Assembly: GCF_030816725.1 (NCBI RefSeq)
Contig: NZ_JAUSYG010000001.1
Coordinates: 186,001 to 250,000, forward strand
Direction: 5' to 3'
From: Pseudarthrobacter defluvii
Lineage (GTDB): Bacteria; Actinomycetota; Actinomycetes; Actinomycetales; Micrococcaceae
DNA length: 64,000 bases
Shown here: positions 1 to 8,403 of the stretch, piece by piece
How positions within the stretch are numbered: the first letter of the stretch is position 1
Layout of the letters: every line of letters begins with the position of its first letter
Notes under the pieces: generated by a model
What the model saw: the letters and a program-made list of their open reading frames with translations, nothing else
Database searches by the model: none
What the model was told of the DNA's origin: nothing
Program-made: the position numbers and the translations under genes

Positions 1-1424
1 TGCCATTCGGCGTTCATGGGGTAGAGGCCGTCCACGCTGTTACCCTGCTTGACCATCTCGAAGATGAAGGTTTCCTCCTTCTCCTGCTGGATGCAGTCCT
101 CCACCAGTTCTTCGGCGATGGCCGGGGGGATCACCAGGATGCCGTCGGAATCGGCCACGATGATGTCGCCGGGCTGGACGGTGGCCCCGCCGCACGCGAT
201 GGTGATGTCCGTGTCCCACGGGATGTGGCGGCGGCCCAGCACGGCCGGATGCGGATTGGCGAAGTAGGTGGGCATCTCCAGGTCCGCCACGGCGGAGTAG
301 TCGCGGACGCCGCCGTCGGTGATGATGGCCGCGGCACCGCGGACCTGGGCACGGAGGGCCAGGATGTCGCCCACAGTGCCGGTTCCCTTTTCACCGCGGG
401 CTTCCATGACCAGGATTTCGCCTTCGTTCACGGAGTCGATGGCCTTCTTCTGGGCGTTGAAGCCGCCGCCGTGGGTCTTGAACAGGTCCTCGCGGTTGGG
501 GACGTAGCGGAGAGTGCGGGCCAGGCCCACCACGCGGCGGTCCGGACGGGTGGTCTGCAGTCCGTCGATGCTGACGTTGTTAAGGCCCCGCTTGCGCATC
601 TGGGAGGACAGGGTGGCGGTGGCAACGGACTCCAGCTTGGCTTTCAATTCCGGGGTCAGAACAGGCCCGACGGCGGCAAGCCCCGCGGCTTCACGGGAAC
701 CGTAGGCTTCCTCCCGCTGCAGGTCATCGACCTTGGGCCGGGCACCAAAGTCCGCGAACGCCGTCGTGCCTTCCTCAACGGTGGTGACCAGCAGGCCGGT
801 GGACAGGCCACCGTCGATCGTCTCCACTTCCACTTCCAGCACGTCGCCCGGCTTGGCGACCGAGGCACCGGCAGGGGTGCCGGTGAGGATGATGTCACCT
901 TCCTCGAGCGTGAGGAGCTGGGAGAGGTCCGCGACGAGCCGGGCGAACGGGAAGAGCAGGTCCCCGGTGGTGTCGTCCTGGACCAGGTCCCCGTTGTGCC
1001 AGGTGCGGATGCGCAGTTTGGCGGGGTCGACGGCGTCTGCCGGGATCAGTGCCGGGCCCACGGGGGTGAACCCGTCGCCGCCCTTGGACCGGAGGTTGGA
1101 GCCCTTGTCCGCCCAGCGCAGGTCGTACACGCCGAGGTCGTTGCTGGCGGTGACGGCCGCGACGTGGTTCCAGGCGTCCTCAATCGAAACACGGCGGGCG
1201 GCCTTGCCGATCACCAGGGCGATCTCGCCCTCGTAGCCGAGCAGTTCGCAGCCGGCGGGCCGCTCAACGGGGCTTCCGCCCAGTGCCAGCGAGCTGGAAG
1301 GCTTGAGGAAGTAGGACGGCTGCGCCGGGGTGCGGCCCCGCTGGGCGGCCCGGCTGGGGTAGTTGATGTGCACTGCGATCACCTTGCGTGCTGCCGCCAG
1401 GGTGTCGCCGTTGACCTGCTCCAA
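1..1424 (-). CDS. FAH-family / RraA-type fusion protein (3' end outside window)
   Basis: Two enzyme domains in one chain, 474 codons visible with no stop before the window edge. The N-terminal half (about residues 10-240) is fumarylacetoacetate hydrolase-like, with YEGEIALVIGK and LTGTPAGASV as metal-site and loop signatures. The C-terminal half (about 270-474) resembles RraA / 4-hydroxy-4-methyl-2-oxoglutarate aldolase, with GGVRDY. Start is a TTG preceded by GAGGAGAA; the nearby ATG at 1438 is out of frame. Divergent from a hydroxybenzoate hydroxylase, so a late step of aromatic ring-cleavage catabolism (hydrolysis or decarboxylation, then aldol cleavage) is inferred. Exact substrate unknown. 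Confidence 0.85.
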   Translation of the reverse strand, partial: MEQVNGDTLAAARKVIAVHINYPSRAAQRGRTPAQPSYFLKPSSSLALGGSPVERPAGCELLGYEGEIALVIGKAARRVSIEDAWNHVAAVTASNDLGVYDLRWADKGSNLRSKGGDGFTPVGPALIPADAVDPAKLRIRTWHNGDLVQDDTTGDLLFPFARLVADLSQLLTLEEGDIILTGTPAGASVAKPGDVLEVEVETIDGGLSTGLLVTTVEEGTTAFADFGARPKVDDLQREEAYGSREAAGLAAVGPVLTPELKAKLESVATATLSSQMRKRGLNNVSIDGLQTTRPDRRVVGLARTLRYVPNREDLFKTHGGGFNAQKKAIDSVNEGEILVMEARGEKGTGTVGDILALRAQVRGAAAIITDGGVRDYSAVADLEMPTYFANPHPAVLGRRHIPWDTDITIACGGATVQPGDIIVADSDGILVIPPAIAEELVEDCIQQEKEETFIFEMVKQGNSVDGLYPMNAEW

Positions 1425-1448
1425 AGCCTTCTCCTCATCAGGTACGAA

Positions 1449-1460
1449 ATCGTATACGAT
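1449..1460. promoter_or_regulatory. Perfect 12-bp palindrome, candidate operator
   Basis: ATCGTATACGAT lies 25 bp upstream of the FAH/RraA start. It fits the T-N-G-T..A-C-N-A half-site style of GntR (FCD) operators such as VanR. Function is inferred. Confidence 0.4.
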
Positions 1461-1579
1461 CACTATCACCCATCCGGCGCGGTCCGTCAACCCCTGATTT
1501 TCCGGGCTTTTGACGAGCGGGCCGATGGCACTTGTCGCCCGGATCACATCGGGCGTACAGTGGAAGCCAGATCTATAGT

Positions 1580-1617
1580 TTCGATTATCGAATCGTGTGT
1601 TCTGATATAGAACACAC
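1580..1617. promoter_or_regulatory. Two inverted repeats upstream of the hydroxylase gene
   Basis: A 13-bp element (TTCGAT-T-ATCGAA, 1580-1592) is followed by a perfect 9-bp-arm repeat (GTGTGTTCT, 5-nt spacer, AGAACACAC, 1595-1617). Both sit 42-79 bp before the GTG start of the flavin hydroxylase in an AT-rich patch. They are likely regulator sites or promoter-overlapping operators; no regulator gene is visible beside them. Confidence 0.45.
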
Positions 1618-1658
1618 TTTGGCCCCGATAGTCATCCACAACGAAGTGAGGAAAGCCC

Positions 1659-3581
1659 GTGCAGTTCCACCACCACGGATACGTATCCGGTGACCCGCGT
1701 GTCCAGCCGGCAGCCGGCGTCGGCCTTAACCGCCCCGAGGAACTTCCCGACGAAGTGGACGTCCTCATCGTGGGCACCGGCCCTGCCGGCATGCTCGCCG
1801 CGGCGCAGCTCTCCATGTTCCCCAACGTAACCGCCCGCATTATCGAACGCCGCCCGGGCCGGCTCGCAATCGGGCAGGCCGACGGCATCCAGGCGCGCAG
1901 CGTGGAGACGTTCCAGGCCTTCGGCTTTGCGGAGCGGATCATCGCCGAGGCGTACCGCATCACCGAAATGGCCTTCTGGAAGCCGGATCCCGCCAACCAC
2001 GCGAACATCATCCGGACTGCCCGCGCCGTGGATGACGAGATGGGCATCAGCGAATTCCCGCACCTGATCGTCAACCAGGCCCGCGTCCTGGACTACTTCG
2101 CCGAATATGCCGCAAATTCACCCACACGGCTTAAGCCCGACTACGGCTACGACTTCCAGGGCCTCACCGTGGCCAATGAGGGCGAGTATCCCGTCACGGT
2201 GACACTCCGCCATACGGCCGGACCCGACGAAGGTCAGGACCGGATTGTCCGGGCCAAGTACGTGGTGGGTGCCGACGGCGCCCGCAGCAAGGTGCGCCAG
2301 GCGATCGGCTGCACGATGGCCGGGGACCAGGCCAATCATGCCTGGGGCGTCATGGACGTTCTTGCCGTCACCGACTTCCCGGACATCCGGACCAAGTGCG
2401 CCATCCAGGGTGCCAAAGGCAGCATCCTGCACATTCCGCGGGAGGGCGGCCACCTGTTCCGCATGTACGTGGACCTGGGCGAAGTGGATCCCAACAGCCA
2501 CCACTCCGTGCGGGACACCTCCATCGAGGAGATTATTGCCAAGGCCAATGACATCCTGCACCCTTACACCCTGGACGTGCGGAACGTGGCCTGGCACAGC
2601 GTCTACGAGGTGGGCCACCGGCTCACGGACAGGTTCGACGACGTCCTGCCGGCGGAACGCGGCACCCGCACACCCCGGGTCTTCATCACCGGCGACGCCT
2701 GCCACACCCACAGCGCCAAGGCCGGCCAGGGCATGAACGTCTCCATGCAGGACGGGTTCAACATCGCCTGGAAGCTGGGGCATGTCCTGGAGGGCCGCAG
2801 CCCGGAGAGCCTGCTGAGCACCTACTCCGAGGAGCGCCAGGTAGTGGCGAAGAACCTGATCGACTTCGACAAGGAATGGTCCACCATGATGGCCAAGAAG
2901 CCGGAGGAGTTCGAACACCCCTCCGACCTTGAAGACTTCTACGTGCAGACCGCCGAATTCCCTGCCGGCTTCATGACGCAGTACACGCCGTCCCTGATCG
3001 TTGGCAGCACCGACCACCAGGACCTGGCCACCGGGTTCCCGGTGGGCAAGCGCTTCAAGTCCGCACCCGTGGTCCGGGTGGGGGACACCAACCCCCTCCA
3101 TCTTGGCCACCACGCCACCGCCGACGGCCGCTGGCGGATCTACGTCTTCGCTGACCCCGCCCTGCCGGGCACCAACTCGGCAACGGACATGCTCGCCGAG
3201 TGGTTCGTGAACTCGCCGGAGTCCCCGCTGGCCGCCACCCCTGCCGGCGCCGACCCGGACGCGTGGTTCGACCTGAAGGTCATCTACCAGCAGCCGCACA
3301 CCGCCGTCGACATCAATGCCGTGCCCGCCGTCTTCAAGCCGCTGGTGGGCCCGTTCAAGCTGACCGACTACGAGAAGGTGTACGCCACGGATCCCAAGGC
3401 GGACATTTTCGACCTCCGCGGCCTGGACCGCAGCGGCGTTGTGGTGGTGGTCCGCCCGGACCAGTACGTGGCCAATGTCCTGCCGCTGACGGCAACCGCG
3501 GAGCTGGGCGCGTTCTTCACGCCGCTGCTGAAGGCCGCCCCCGCGGCACCGCGTCAGGCCGTGGCGGCGGCGAGCCGGTAG
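1659..3581 (+). CDS. mobA: FAD-dependent 3-hydroxybenzoate 4-monooxygenase-like hydroxylase
   Basis: 640-aa class A flavoprotein hydroxylase that would convert 3-hydroxybenzoate to protocatechuate using NADPH and O2. Visible features are the FAD/NAD motif VLIVGTGPAGMLAAAQL (about residues 36-52), the DG motif VVGADGARSKVR (about 203), the GDACHTHSAKAGQGMN ribityl-binding loop (about 346), and a C-terminal thioredoxin-like domain typical of phenol hydroxylase relatives. Length and many blocks, including an MQFH start and WGVMDVLAVTDFPD, agree with Comamonas MobA as I remember it. GTG start with GTGAGGA upstream. Substrate could be another hydroxylated aromatic acid. Its 3' end overlaps the converging dehydratase by 28 bp. 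Confidence 0.85.
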   Translation: MQFHHHGYVSGDPRVQPAAGVGLNRPEELPDEVDVLIVGTGPAGMLAAAQLSMFPNVTARIIERRPGRLAIGQADGIQARSVETFQAFGFAERIIAEAYRITEMAFWKPDPANHANIIRTARAVDDEMGISEFPHLIVNQARVLDYFAEYAANSPTRLKPDYGYDFQGLTVANEGEYPVTVTLRHTAGPDEGQDRIVRAKYVVGADGARSKVRQAIGCTMAGDQANHAWGVMDVLAVTDFPDIRTKCAIQGAKGSILHIPREGGHLFRMYVDLGEVDPNSHHSVRDTSIEEIIAKANDILHPYTLDVRNVAWHSVYEVGHRLTDRFDDVLPAERGTRTPRVFITGDACHTHSAKAGQGMNVSMQDGFNIAWKLGHVLEGRSPESLLSTYSEERQVVAKNLIDFDKEWSTMMAKKPEEFEHPSDLEDFYVQTAEFPAGFMTQYTPSLIVGSTDHQDLATGFPVGKRFKSAPVVRVGDTNPLHLGHHATADGRWRIYVFADPALPGTNSATDMLAEWFVNSPESPLAATPAGADPDAWFDLKVIYQQPHTAVDINAVPAVFKPLVGPFKLTDYEKVYATDPKADIFDLRGLDRSGVVVVVRPDQYVANVLPLTATAELGAFFTPLLKAAPAAPRQAVAAASR

Positions 3582-4408
3582 TCGGCCGCGGCGTACACGC
3601 CGAGGATCCGCACCTCGGTGGTGAAGAAGTCCAGTTCCTCGAGGGCCAGCTTCAGCGGCAGGTCCTCGGGGTGGCCTTCGACGTCAGCCATGAACATGGT
3701 GGCGGCGAACTCGTTGCCCACCATGTAGCTTTCCAGCCGGGTCATGTTCACGCCGTTGGTGGCGAAGCCGCCCAGTGCCTTGTACAGGGCGGACGGGACG
3801 TTGCGCACGCGGAACACAAAGCTGGTGACTGCCGGTTCGGGAAGTTCGTCCCGGGCCGGCAGTGCCTTTTCGCGCGCCAGGACCACGAAGCGGGTGGTGT
3901 TGGAGGGGTCGTCCTCCACCCGGGAGGCCAGGACCTTCAGGCCGTAGATGTCGGCGGCCAGCGGGGGAGCGAGGGAGAGCTTGCGGGGATCGTTCCATTC
4001 CGCCACCTCCCTGGCCGAACCCGCTGTGTCTCCGGCGATGACGGGCTTGAGGCCGTGCTCGCGGATCAGCTTCCGGCACTGGCCCAGCGCGTGGATGTGG
4101 CTGTGGACCTCCGTGGCGCCTTCAATGGTGCTGCCCGGGATGCCCAGCAGGTCGAAATGGATAGGCAGGAAGTACTCGCCTACGATCTGCAGGTTGGACT
4201 GCGGCAGCAGGATGTGGATGTCCGCCACCCGGCCGGCGATCGAGTTCTCGATGGGGATCATGGCCAGCTCCGCCTCGCCGCTGGTCACCAGCTCAAAGGC
4301 ATCCTCGAAACTGGCGCACGGCACGCTTTCCATGTCCGGGAACATCTGCTGACACGCGATATTGGAGTTGGCGCCGGGCTCACCCTGGTACGCAATCTTG
4401 GAGGCCAT
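3554..4408 (-). CDS. pheA: Prephenate dehydratase
   Basis: 284-aa enzyme converting prephenate to phenylpyruvate in phenylalanine synthesis. The catalytic domain contains the NTTRF motif with the essential Thr-Arg-Phe, followed by a C-terminal ACT domain (about residues 190-265). The ACT domain reads NMTRLESYMVGNEF instead of the usual ESRP phenylalanine-binding signature; the LESY form is, as I recall it, common in alphaproteobacterial enzymes. Start chosen at the ATG of MASKIAYQGEPGAN; a longer in-frame start exists at 4450. Lies downstream of the amylosucrase gene in the same direction and overlaps the converging hydroxylase gene. Confidence 0.9.
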   Translation of the reverse strand: MASKIAYQGEPGANSNIACQQMFPDMESVPCASFEDAFELVTSGEAELAMIPIENSIAGRVADIHILLPQSNLQIVGEYFLPIHFDLLGIPGSTIEGATEVHSHIHALGQCRKLIREHGLKPVIAGDTAGSAREVAEWNDPRKLSLAPPLAADIYGLKVLASRVEDDPSNTTRFVVLAREKALPARDELPEPAVTSFVFRVRNVPSALYKALGGFATNGVNMTRLESYMVGNEFAATMFMADVEGHPEDLPLKLALEELDFFTTEVRILGVYAAADYRLAAATA

Positions 4409-4460
4409 GATCCGTATGGTTTCACGGGGGTGCGTCCGATAAGAAAACAAGCCCGCGATG

Positions 4461-6380
4461 CTACGCCGGCGTGACGCGCAGCCAGAGGTATTGCCGGGGA
4501 AGGAGCGTCACGCCGTCGTCCAGCTGCAGGGCTGCTTCGGAGAGAAGGTCGACGGCGGCAGGGGAGAATCCGCCGAATGTTTCCGCCGGAAGGGGCTGGG
4601 CGGAGTCACTGAAGTTGGCGAGGGCCAAAACCGTGCTGTCCCCGGACTCGCCGGGCCGCTGGTAGGCGAGGACCGAGCGGTTGTTGGTGCCGAAATCGAT
4701 CAACGTGGTCCCGGCCAGTTCCGGGGTGGCAGCCCGGACCTCGATCATCCGCTTCAGCCCGGCGTACACTGCACCCTCCGGTGTGGAGGGATCCAGGCGG
4801 CGGGCGTACTGCTCCGCGGGGAAGTGTGGCCGGTGCACCCAGCGGCTGTCCTCCTCGTGCCCGGGCTCGGACGCGTAGCCGTAGTCGTTGACCTGCCCCA
4901 CCTCGTCGCCCAGGTACAGCAGCGGGATGCCGCCGGTGCTGAACGGCACCGAGTGGGCCAGGAGGATCCGTTCCACCGCCTCAGCCGGGTCAACCTCCAT
5001 GCCGCACAGGGACGCCGTCGTGCCGGAAATCCGGCAGTCACCTGTCTTGGGGTTGTCCTGGAAGGGGACGCCGCGGGCGAAGCTGCCGGGGAAGCGGTTG
5101 ACGTAGAAGGAGTTCAGGAACCGGCGGTGGTCGAAGCCGTTGATGCCCAGCTCGGCGGCGTCTTCGTCGGCGAAGGTCCAGCCGATGTCGTCGTGGCTGC
5201 GCACGTAGTTCACCCACGCCGTGCCGTCCGGGATGTTGTGCCGGCGTTCCAGGGCCTGGCCCAGCAGCGAGACGTCCCGGGTGGCCAGGGATTCCCAAAT
5301 AAGAGCCATCTGCAGGGGGTTGTAGGAGAGCTGGCATTCTTTGGGGTCGATGTAGAGCGCCACCTCGTCCGGGTGCACGATGGCCTCGGACTTGAACAGC
5401 AGCGACGGCGCGGCCAGCCGGCACACGGCGTTGAAGGCCCGGAGCAGGGTATGCGCCTGCGGCAGGTTCTCGCATGGGGTGCCCAGCTGTTTCCAGATGA
5501 ACGCCACTGCGTCCATGCGCAGGATGTCCACCCCCTGGTTGGCCAGGAACAGCATCTCTCCTGCCATGGCCCGGAAGACCTCCGGGTTGGAGTAGTTCAG
5601 GTCCCACTGGTACGTGTGGAATGTGGCCCACACCCAGCGGCCGTCATCCATCTGGATGAAGGACCCGGAGTGGTTCTCGGGAAAGATTTCGCGGACGTCC
5701 GCCTCGAAGGCGTCCGGCATGGTCCGGTCCGGGAAGATCCAGTAGTAGTCGCTGAATTCGGGGTCCCCGCCGGCTGCCTTGCGGGCCCACTGGTGCTCGT
5801 CCGAGGTGTGGTTGAAGATGAAGTCCACCACCAGGCTGATCCCGTTGTCCTTCAGCTCGGCTGCCAGGGAACGCAACTGTTCCATGGTGCCCAGCTTCGG
5901 GTTGACCTGGCGGTAGCTGGAGACCGCGTAGCCGCCGTCCGAGTGTGGTTCCGGCGCCAGGAACAGGGGCATGAGGTGCAGGTAGGTCAGGCCCAGTTCC
6001 TTGAAGTACGGGATGCGGGTCCGGACCCCTTCCAGGCTTTCCGCGTAGCGGTCCACGTAGCAGACGCCGCCGAGCATGCGGTTGGCCTGGAACCAGTCCG
6101 GGTTGCCTTCCCGCTCCGCATCCAGGGCCTTCAACGCCGTTGGGCGGTCCTGCCAGGACCGCGCGCATTGGAGGACCAGGTCCGTCAGCTGGGCCAGCCA
6201 GTCATTGCGGTCGCCGTAGAGGGAGTGGAACAGGCTGCGGAGCGTGGGAAAGCGATCCTCGAGGCGCCGGTCGAAATCCGGGTCCGGGCGCAGCCCCCGT
6301 TCCCGGGACACGGCGGACAGCACGTGCCGGCGTGCCTGCTGATCCTCGTTGACCGTTTCCTGCATCCCTTTGCCGCTCAC
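4461..6380 (-). CDS. Amylosucrase (GH13_4)
   Basis: 639-aa glucosyltransferase that uses sucrose to build alpha-1,4-glucan and release fructose. GH13 regions are clear: DFIFNHTSDEH, ILRMDAVAF (nucleophile D290), FKSEAIV (acid/base E332) and YVRSHDDIG (D397). The D-E-D spacings (42 and 65) equal those of Neisseria polysaccharea amylosucrase (D286/E328/D393). The sucrose-pocket salt-bridge pair is also present at D148 and R513 (WVHRP). GTG at 6380 has a strong AAGGGG ribosome site; a longer GTG start at 6440 has none. Sits last in a sugar ABC operon, 60-120 bp after the permease. A sucrose hydrolase is the main alternative. Confidence 0.9.
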   Translation of the reverse strand: MSGKGMQETVNEDQQARRHVLSAVSRERGLRPDPDFDRRLEDRFPTLRSLFHSLYGDRNDWLAQLTDLVLQCARSWQDRPTALKALDAEREGNPDWFQANRMLGGVCYVDRYAESLEGVRTRIPYFKELGLTYLHLMPLFLAPEPHSDGGYAVSSYRQVNPKLGTMEQLRSLAAELKDNGISLVVDFIFNHTSDEHQWARKAAGGDPEFSDYYWIFPDRTMPDAFEADVREIFPENHSGSFIQMDDGRWVWATFHTYQWDLNYSNPEVFRAMAGEMLFLANQGVDILRMDAVAFIWKQLGTPCENLPQAHTLLRAFNAVCRLAAPSLLFKSEAIVHPDEVALYIDPKECQLSYNPLQMALIWESLATRDVSLLGQALERRHNIPDGTAWVNYVRSHDDIGWTFADEDAAELGINGFDHRRFLNSFYVNRFPGSFARGVPFQDNPKTGDCRISGTTASLCGMEVDPAEAVERILLAHSVPFSTGGIPLLYLGDEVGQVNDYGYASEPGHEEDSRWVHRPHFPAEQYARRLDPSTPEGAVYAGLKRMIEVRAATPELAGTTLIDFGTNNRSVLAYQRPGESGDSTVLALANFSDSAQPLPAETFGGFSPAAVDLLSEAALQLDDGVTLLPRQYLWLRVTPA

Positions 6381-6500
6381 GCCATTGCCCCTTCCGGCCC
6401 CGCCGGTACCTCCGGCGGCATGTGTGTCGAAGTATTCCACGTCACTTTAGCTGCGCAGGGTCCTTCGGCTTGATGAGTGGTGGTCATGCGGATGGGATCG

Positions 6501-7433
6501 TCACTTGACCGCACCCTGGGTGAGGCCGGACATCACCCATCGCTGGGTAAACAGGTAAACGACGATGGCCGGCGCCATTGCCATCAGGTAGGAGGCGAAG
6601 GCAACGTTGTAGCTGTTGCTGAACTGCGTCTGGAAGATCTTTTGCAGCACGGGAATGGTCTGCATTTCGGGATCGGAAATGATGAGCGACGGCATCATGA
6701 AGTCATTCCATGAGGCGATGAAGGCGAAGATGCCGACGGTTGCGCTCATGGGTCCCAGCAGGGGGAAGATGAGCCGCCAGAACACCTGCCATGTGCCGGC
6801 GCCGTCCATCCGCATGCTTTCCTCCAGTTCCAGCGGGATTGAGCGCAGGAACGCCGTAAAGAGCATTGTGTTGAAGGCCAGGGCAAAGACGATGTGCAGG
6901 ATTGCGACGCCGAGCGGATTGTCCAGTCCCACAAGGCCCGTGAGCTGGATTTGCGGCAGCGCCACCACGGGGAACGGGATGAACATGGCGGCAAGCAGGT
7001 AGAAGAACGACCAGCGGAACAGCCGGCGGTCCCAGTTGCGGACGATCGCGTAGGCTGCCAGCGCCGACACGACGATCTCCCCGACTACTGCGGTGGCGGA
7101 CACGAACACGGAGATCGCGAAGCCGCGGGGAAAGTTCGTCAGCGTCCAGGCCTGGCCGAAGCTTTCGAGGCTCAGGGGCGACGGCAGGGAGAATGCATTG
7201 CCGTCAACTGCCTGCCCGGTGGTCTTGAAGGCCATGCTGACGGTGACGTACAGCGGGACGAGCACACCGAGTGTACAGACGATGAGGATGACCGTGGCGG
7301 CCCAGTTGGTGCGTTCGTGGCCGGTGCGGATCCGGCGCTTCCCGGCGCGGCTTCTTCCGGCGATGCCTTGCCCGGCATTGAGTGGTCCTGGGCTGGCCGG
7401 TCCTGCCGGGGTGGTGCGGGTCGCGTTGCTCAT
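6501..7433 (-). CDS. CUT1 sugar ABC transporter permease (MalG-type)
   Basis: 310-aa inner-membrane permease with about six membrane segments and the EAA-loop region (ELEESMRMDGAGTWQVFWRLIFP) that docks the ATPase. The long charged N-terminal tail is typical of actinobacterial MalG relatives. Its ATG overlaps the previous permease stop by 4 bp, indicating translational coupling. No ATPase gene is in the operon, so a shared MsiK-type ATPase encoded elsewhere is expected. The downstream amylosucrase suggests sucrose or a glucosyl-oligosaccharide as cargo; this is inference. Confidence 0.92.
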   Translation of the reverse strand: MSNATRTTPAGPASPGPLNAGQGIAGRSRAGKRRIRTGHERTNWAATVILIVCTLGVLVPLYVTVSMAFKTTGQAVDGNAFSLPSPLSLESFGQAWTLTNFPRGFAISVFVSATAVVGEIVVSALAAYAIVRNWDRRLFRWSFFYLLAAMFIPFPVVALPQIQLTGLVGLDNPLGVAILHIVFALAFNTMLFTAFLRSIPLELEESMRMDGAGTWQVFWRLIFPLLGPMSATVGIFAFIASWNDFMMPSLIISDPEMQTIPVLQKIFQTQFSNSYNVAFASYLMAMAPAIVVYLFTQRWVMSGLTQGAVK

Positions 7434-8365
7434 GCGATCCCTCCTTTGCCACGTGTGAAGCGAAGCTGGATGAGTGCGATGGTGATGCTGATGAGGAAGA
7501 AGATCACGGCGTTGGCCATCTGGTAGGCGTAATCGCCGCCCTCGAAGCCCCGGAAGATGGCCATGGCAACGCTGCGGGTGGACACCCCGGGGCCGCCGTC
7601 CGTGAGACCCACGATGATGTCGTAGGCGTTGAGGTAGTTCTTGAAACCAAGCACGGTATTGATCACGGCGTACCCGGCCACCAGCGGCAAGGTGATGTGC
7701 CGCAGGTTGTGCCAGGGGCTGGCGCCGTCGAGGGAACTGGCTTCATAGACCTCGGGAGGGACCGTCAGGAGCCCGGCGATGTAGATCAGCATGGCACTTG
7801 GAATTGACTGCCACGCGGTGACGAAAACGATTCCCAGCCAGGCGAGGTCGGGGTTGGCGAGGATGCTCGTCGCCAGGGGTTCGATGCCCAGGCTCTTACC
7901 CATCAGCGGCAGTGAATTGGAGAAGAGGTACTGGAAGACGAAGGCGATGACGATGCCGGAGATCACCATGGGAATCACGAACACCGTGCGCAGCGCCGTC
8001 CGGAACCGGACCCGGGACGTCAGCCCCAGCGCCAGGAGGAAAGCGAGGACGTTCACGACGATGACCGTCAGGAGCGAAAAGGCGAGCGTGAACCCGTAGG
8101 CGCCCAGGATTCCTTCATCCCGAAAAACCGCGATGAAGTTGCGAATGCCGATGAACTCGAATTTCCCGAAGCCGACTGAATTGGTGAAGCTGTAGACGAA
8201 TCCGAGTATGGCGGGAAGCGTAACGGCAAGCGTGAAAATCACGAGCGATGGGAACAGGAAAAAGTAGTAGAGCGGGTCCACCCGGCTCTTGCGGGCGCGT
8301 TTTACCTTCGGCGCCGCCGCGGGAGTCACCGCCGCCCTGGCGGAATTTTTGGTCACTGATGACAT
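7430..8365 (-). CDS. CUT1 sugar ABC transporter permease (MalF-type)
   Basis: 311-aa permease, first of the pair. It has a basic N-terminus (KVKRARKSRVDPLYYFFLFP), six or so hydrophobic segments, and an EAA loop reading EVYEASSLDGASPWHNLRHITLP. It forms the transmembrane heterodimer with the MalG-type partner and works with the lipoprotein receptor encoded 38 bp upstream. Confidence 0.92.
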   Translation of the reverse strand: MSSVTKNSARAAVTPAAAPKVKRARKSRVDPLYYFFLFPSLVIFTLAVTLPAILGFVYSFTNSVGFGKFEFIGIRNFIAVFRDEGILGAYGFTLAFSLLTVIVVNVLAFLLALGLTSRVRFRTALRTVFVIPMVISGIVIAFVFQYLFSNSLPLMGKSLGIEPLATSILANPDLAWLGIVFVTAWQSIPSAMLIYIAGLLTVPPEVYEASSLDGASPWHNLRHITLPLVAGYAVINTVLGFKNYLNAYDIIVGLTDGGPGVSTRSVAMAIFRGFEGGDYAYQMANAVIFFLISITIALIQLRFTRGKGGIA

Positions 8366-8403
8366 GGGGGGTCCTCGTTTCGTGCGTCGGGGCGGAGGTG
8401 CGG

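Noticed and set aside
225..1610. 461-codon open frame on the plus strand over the FAH/RraA gene
   Set aside because: Shadow frame: Gly/Val/Arg-rich, no recognisable domain, and antisense to a well-conserved two-domain enzyme.
2118..3299. 393-codon minus-strand open frame inside the hydroxylase gene
   Set aside because: Shadow of the flavoprotein; no domain signature and no ribosome site.
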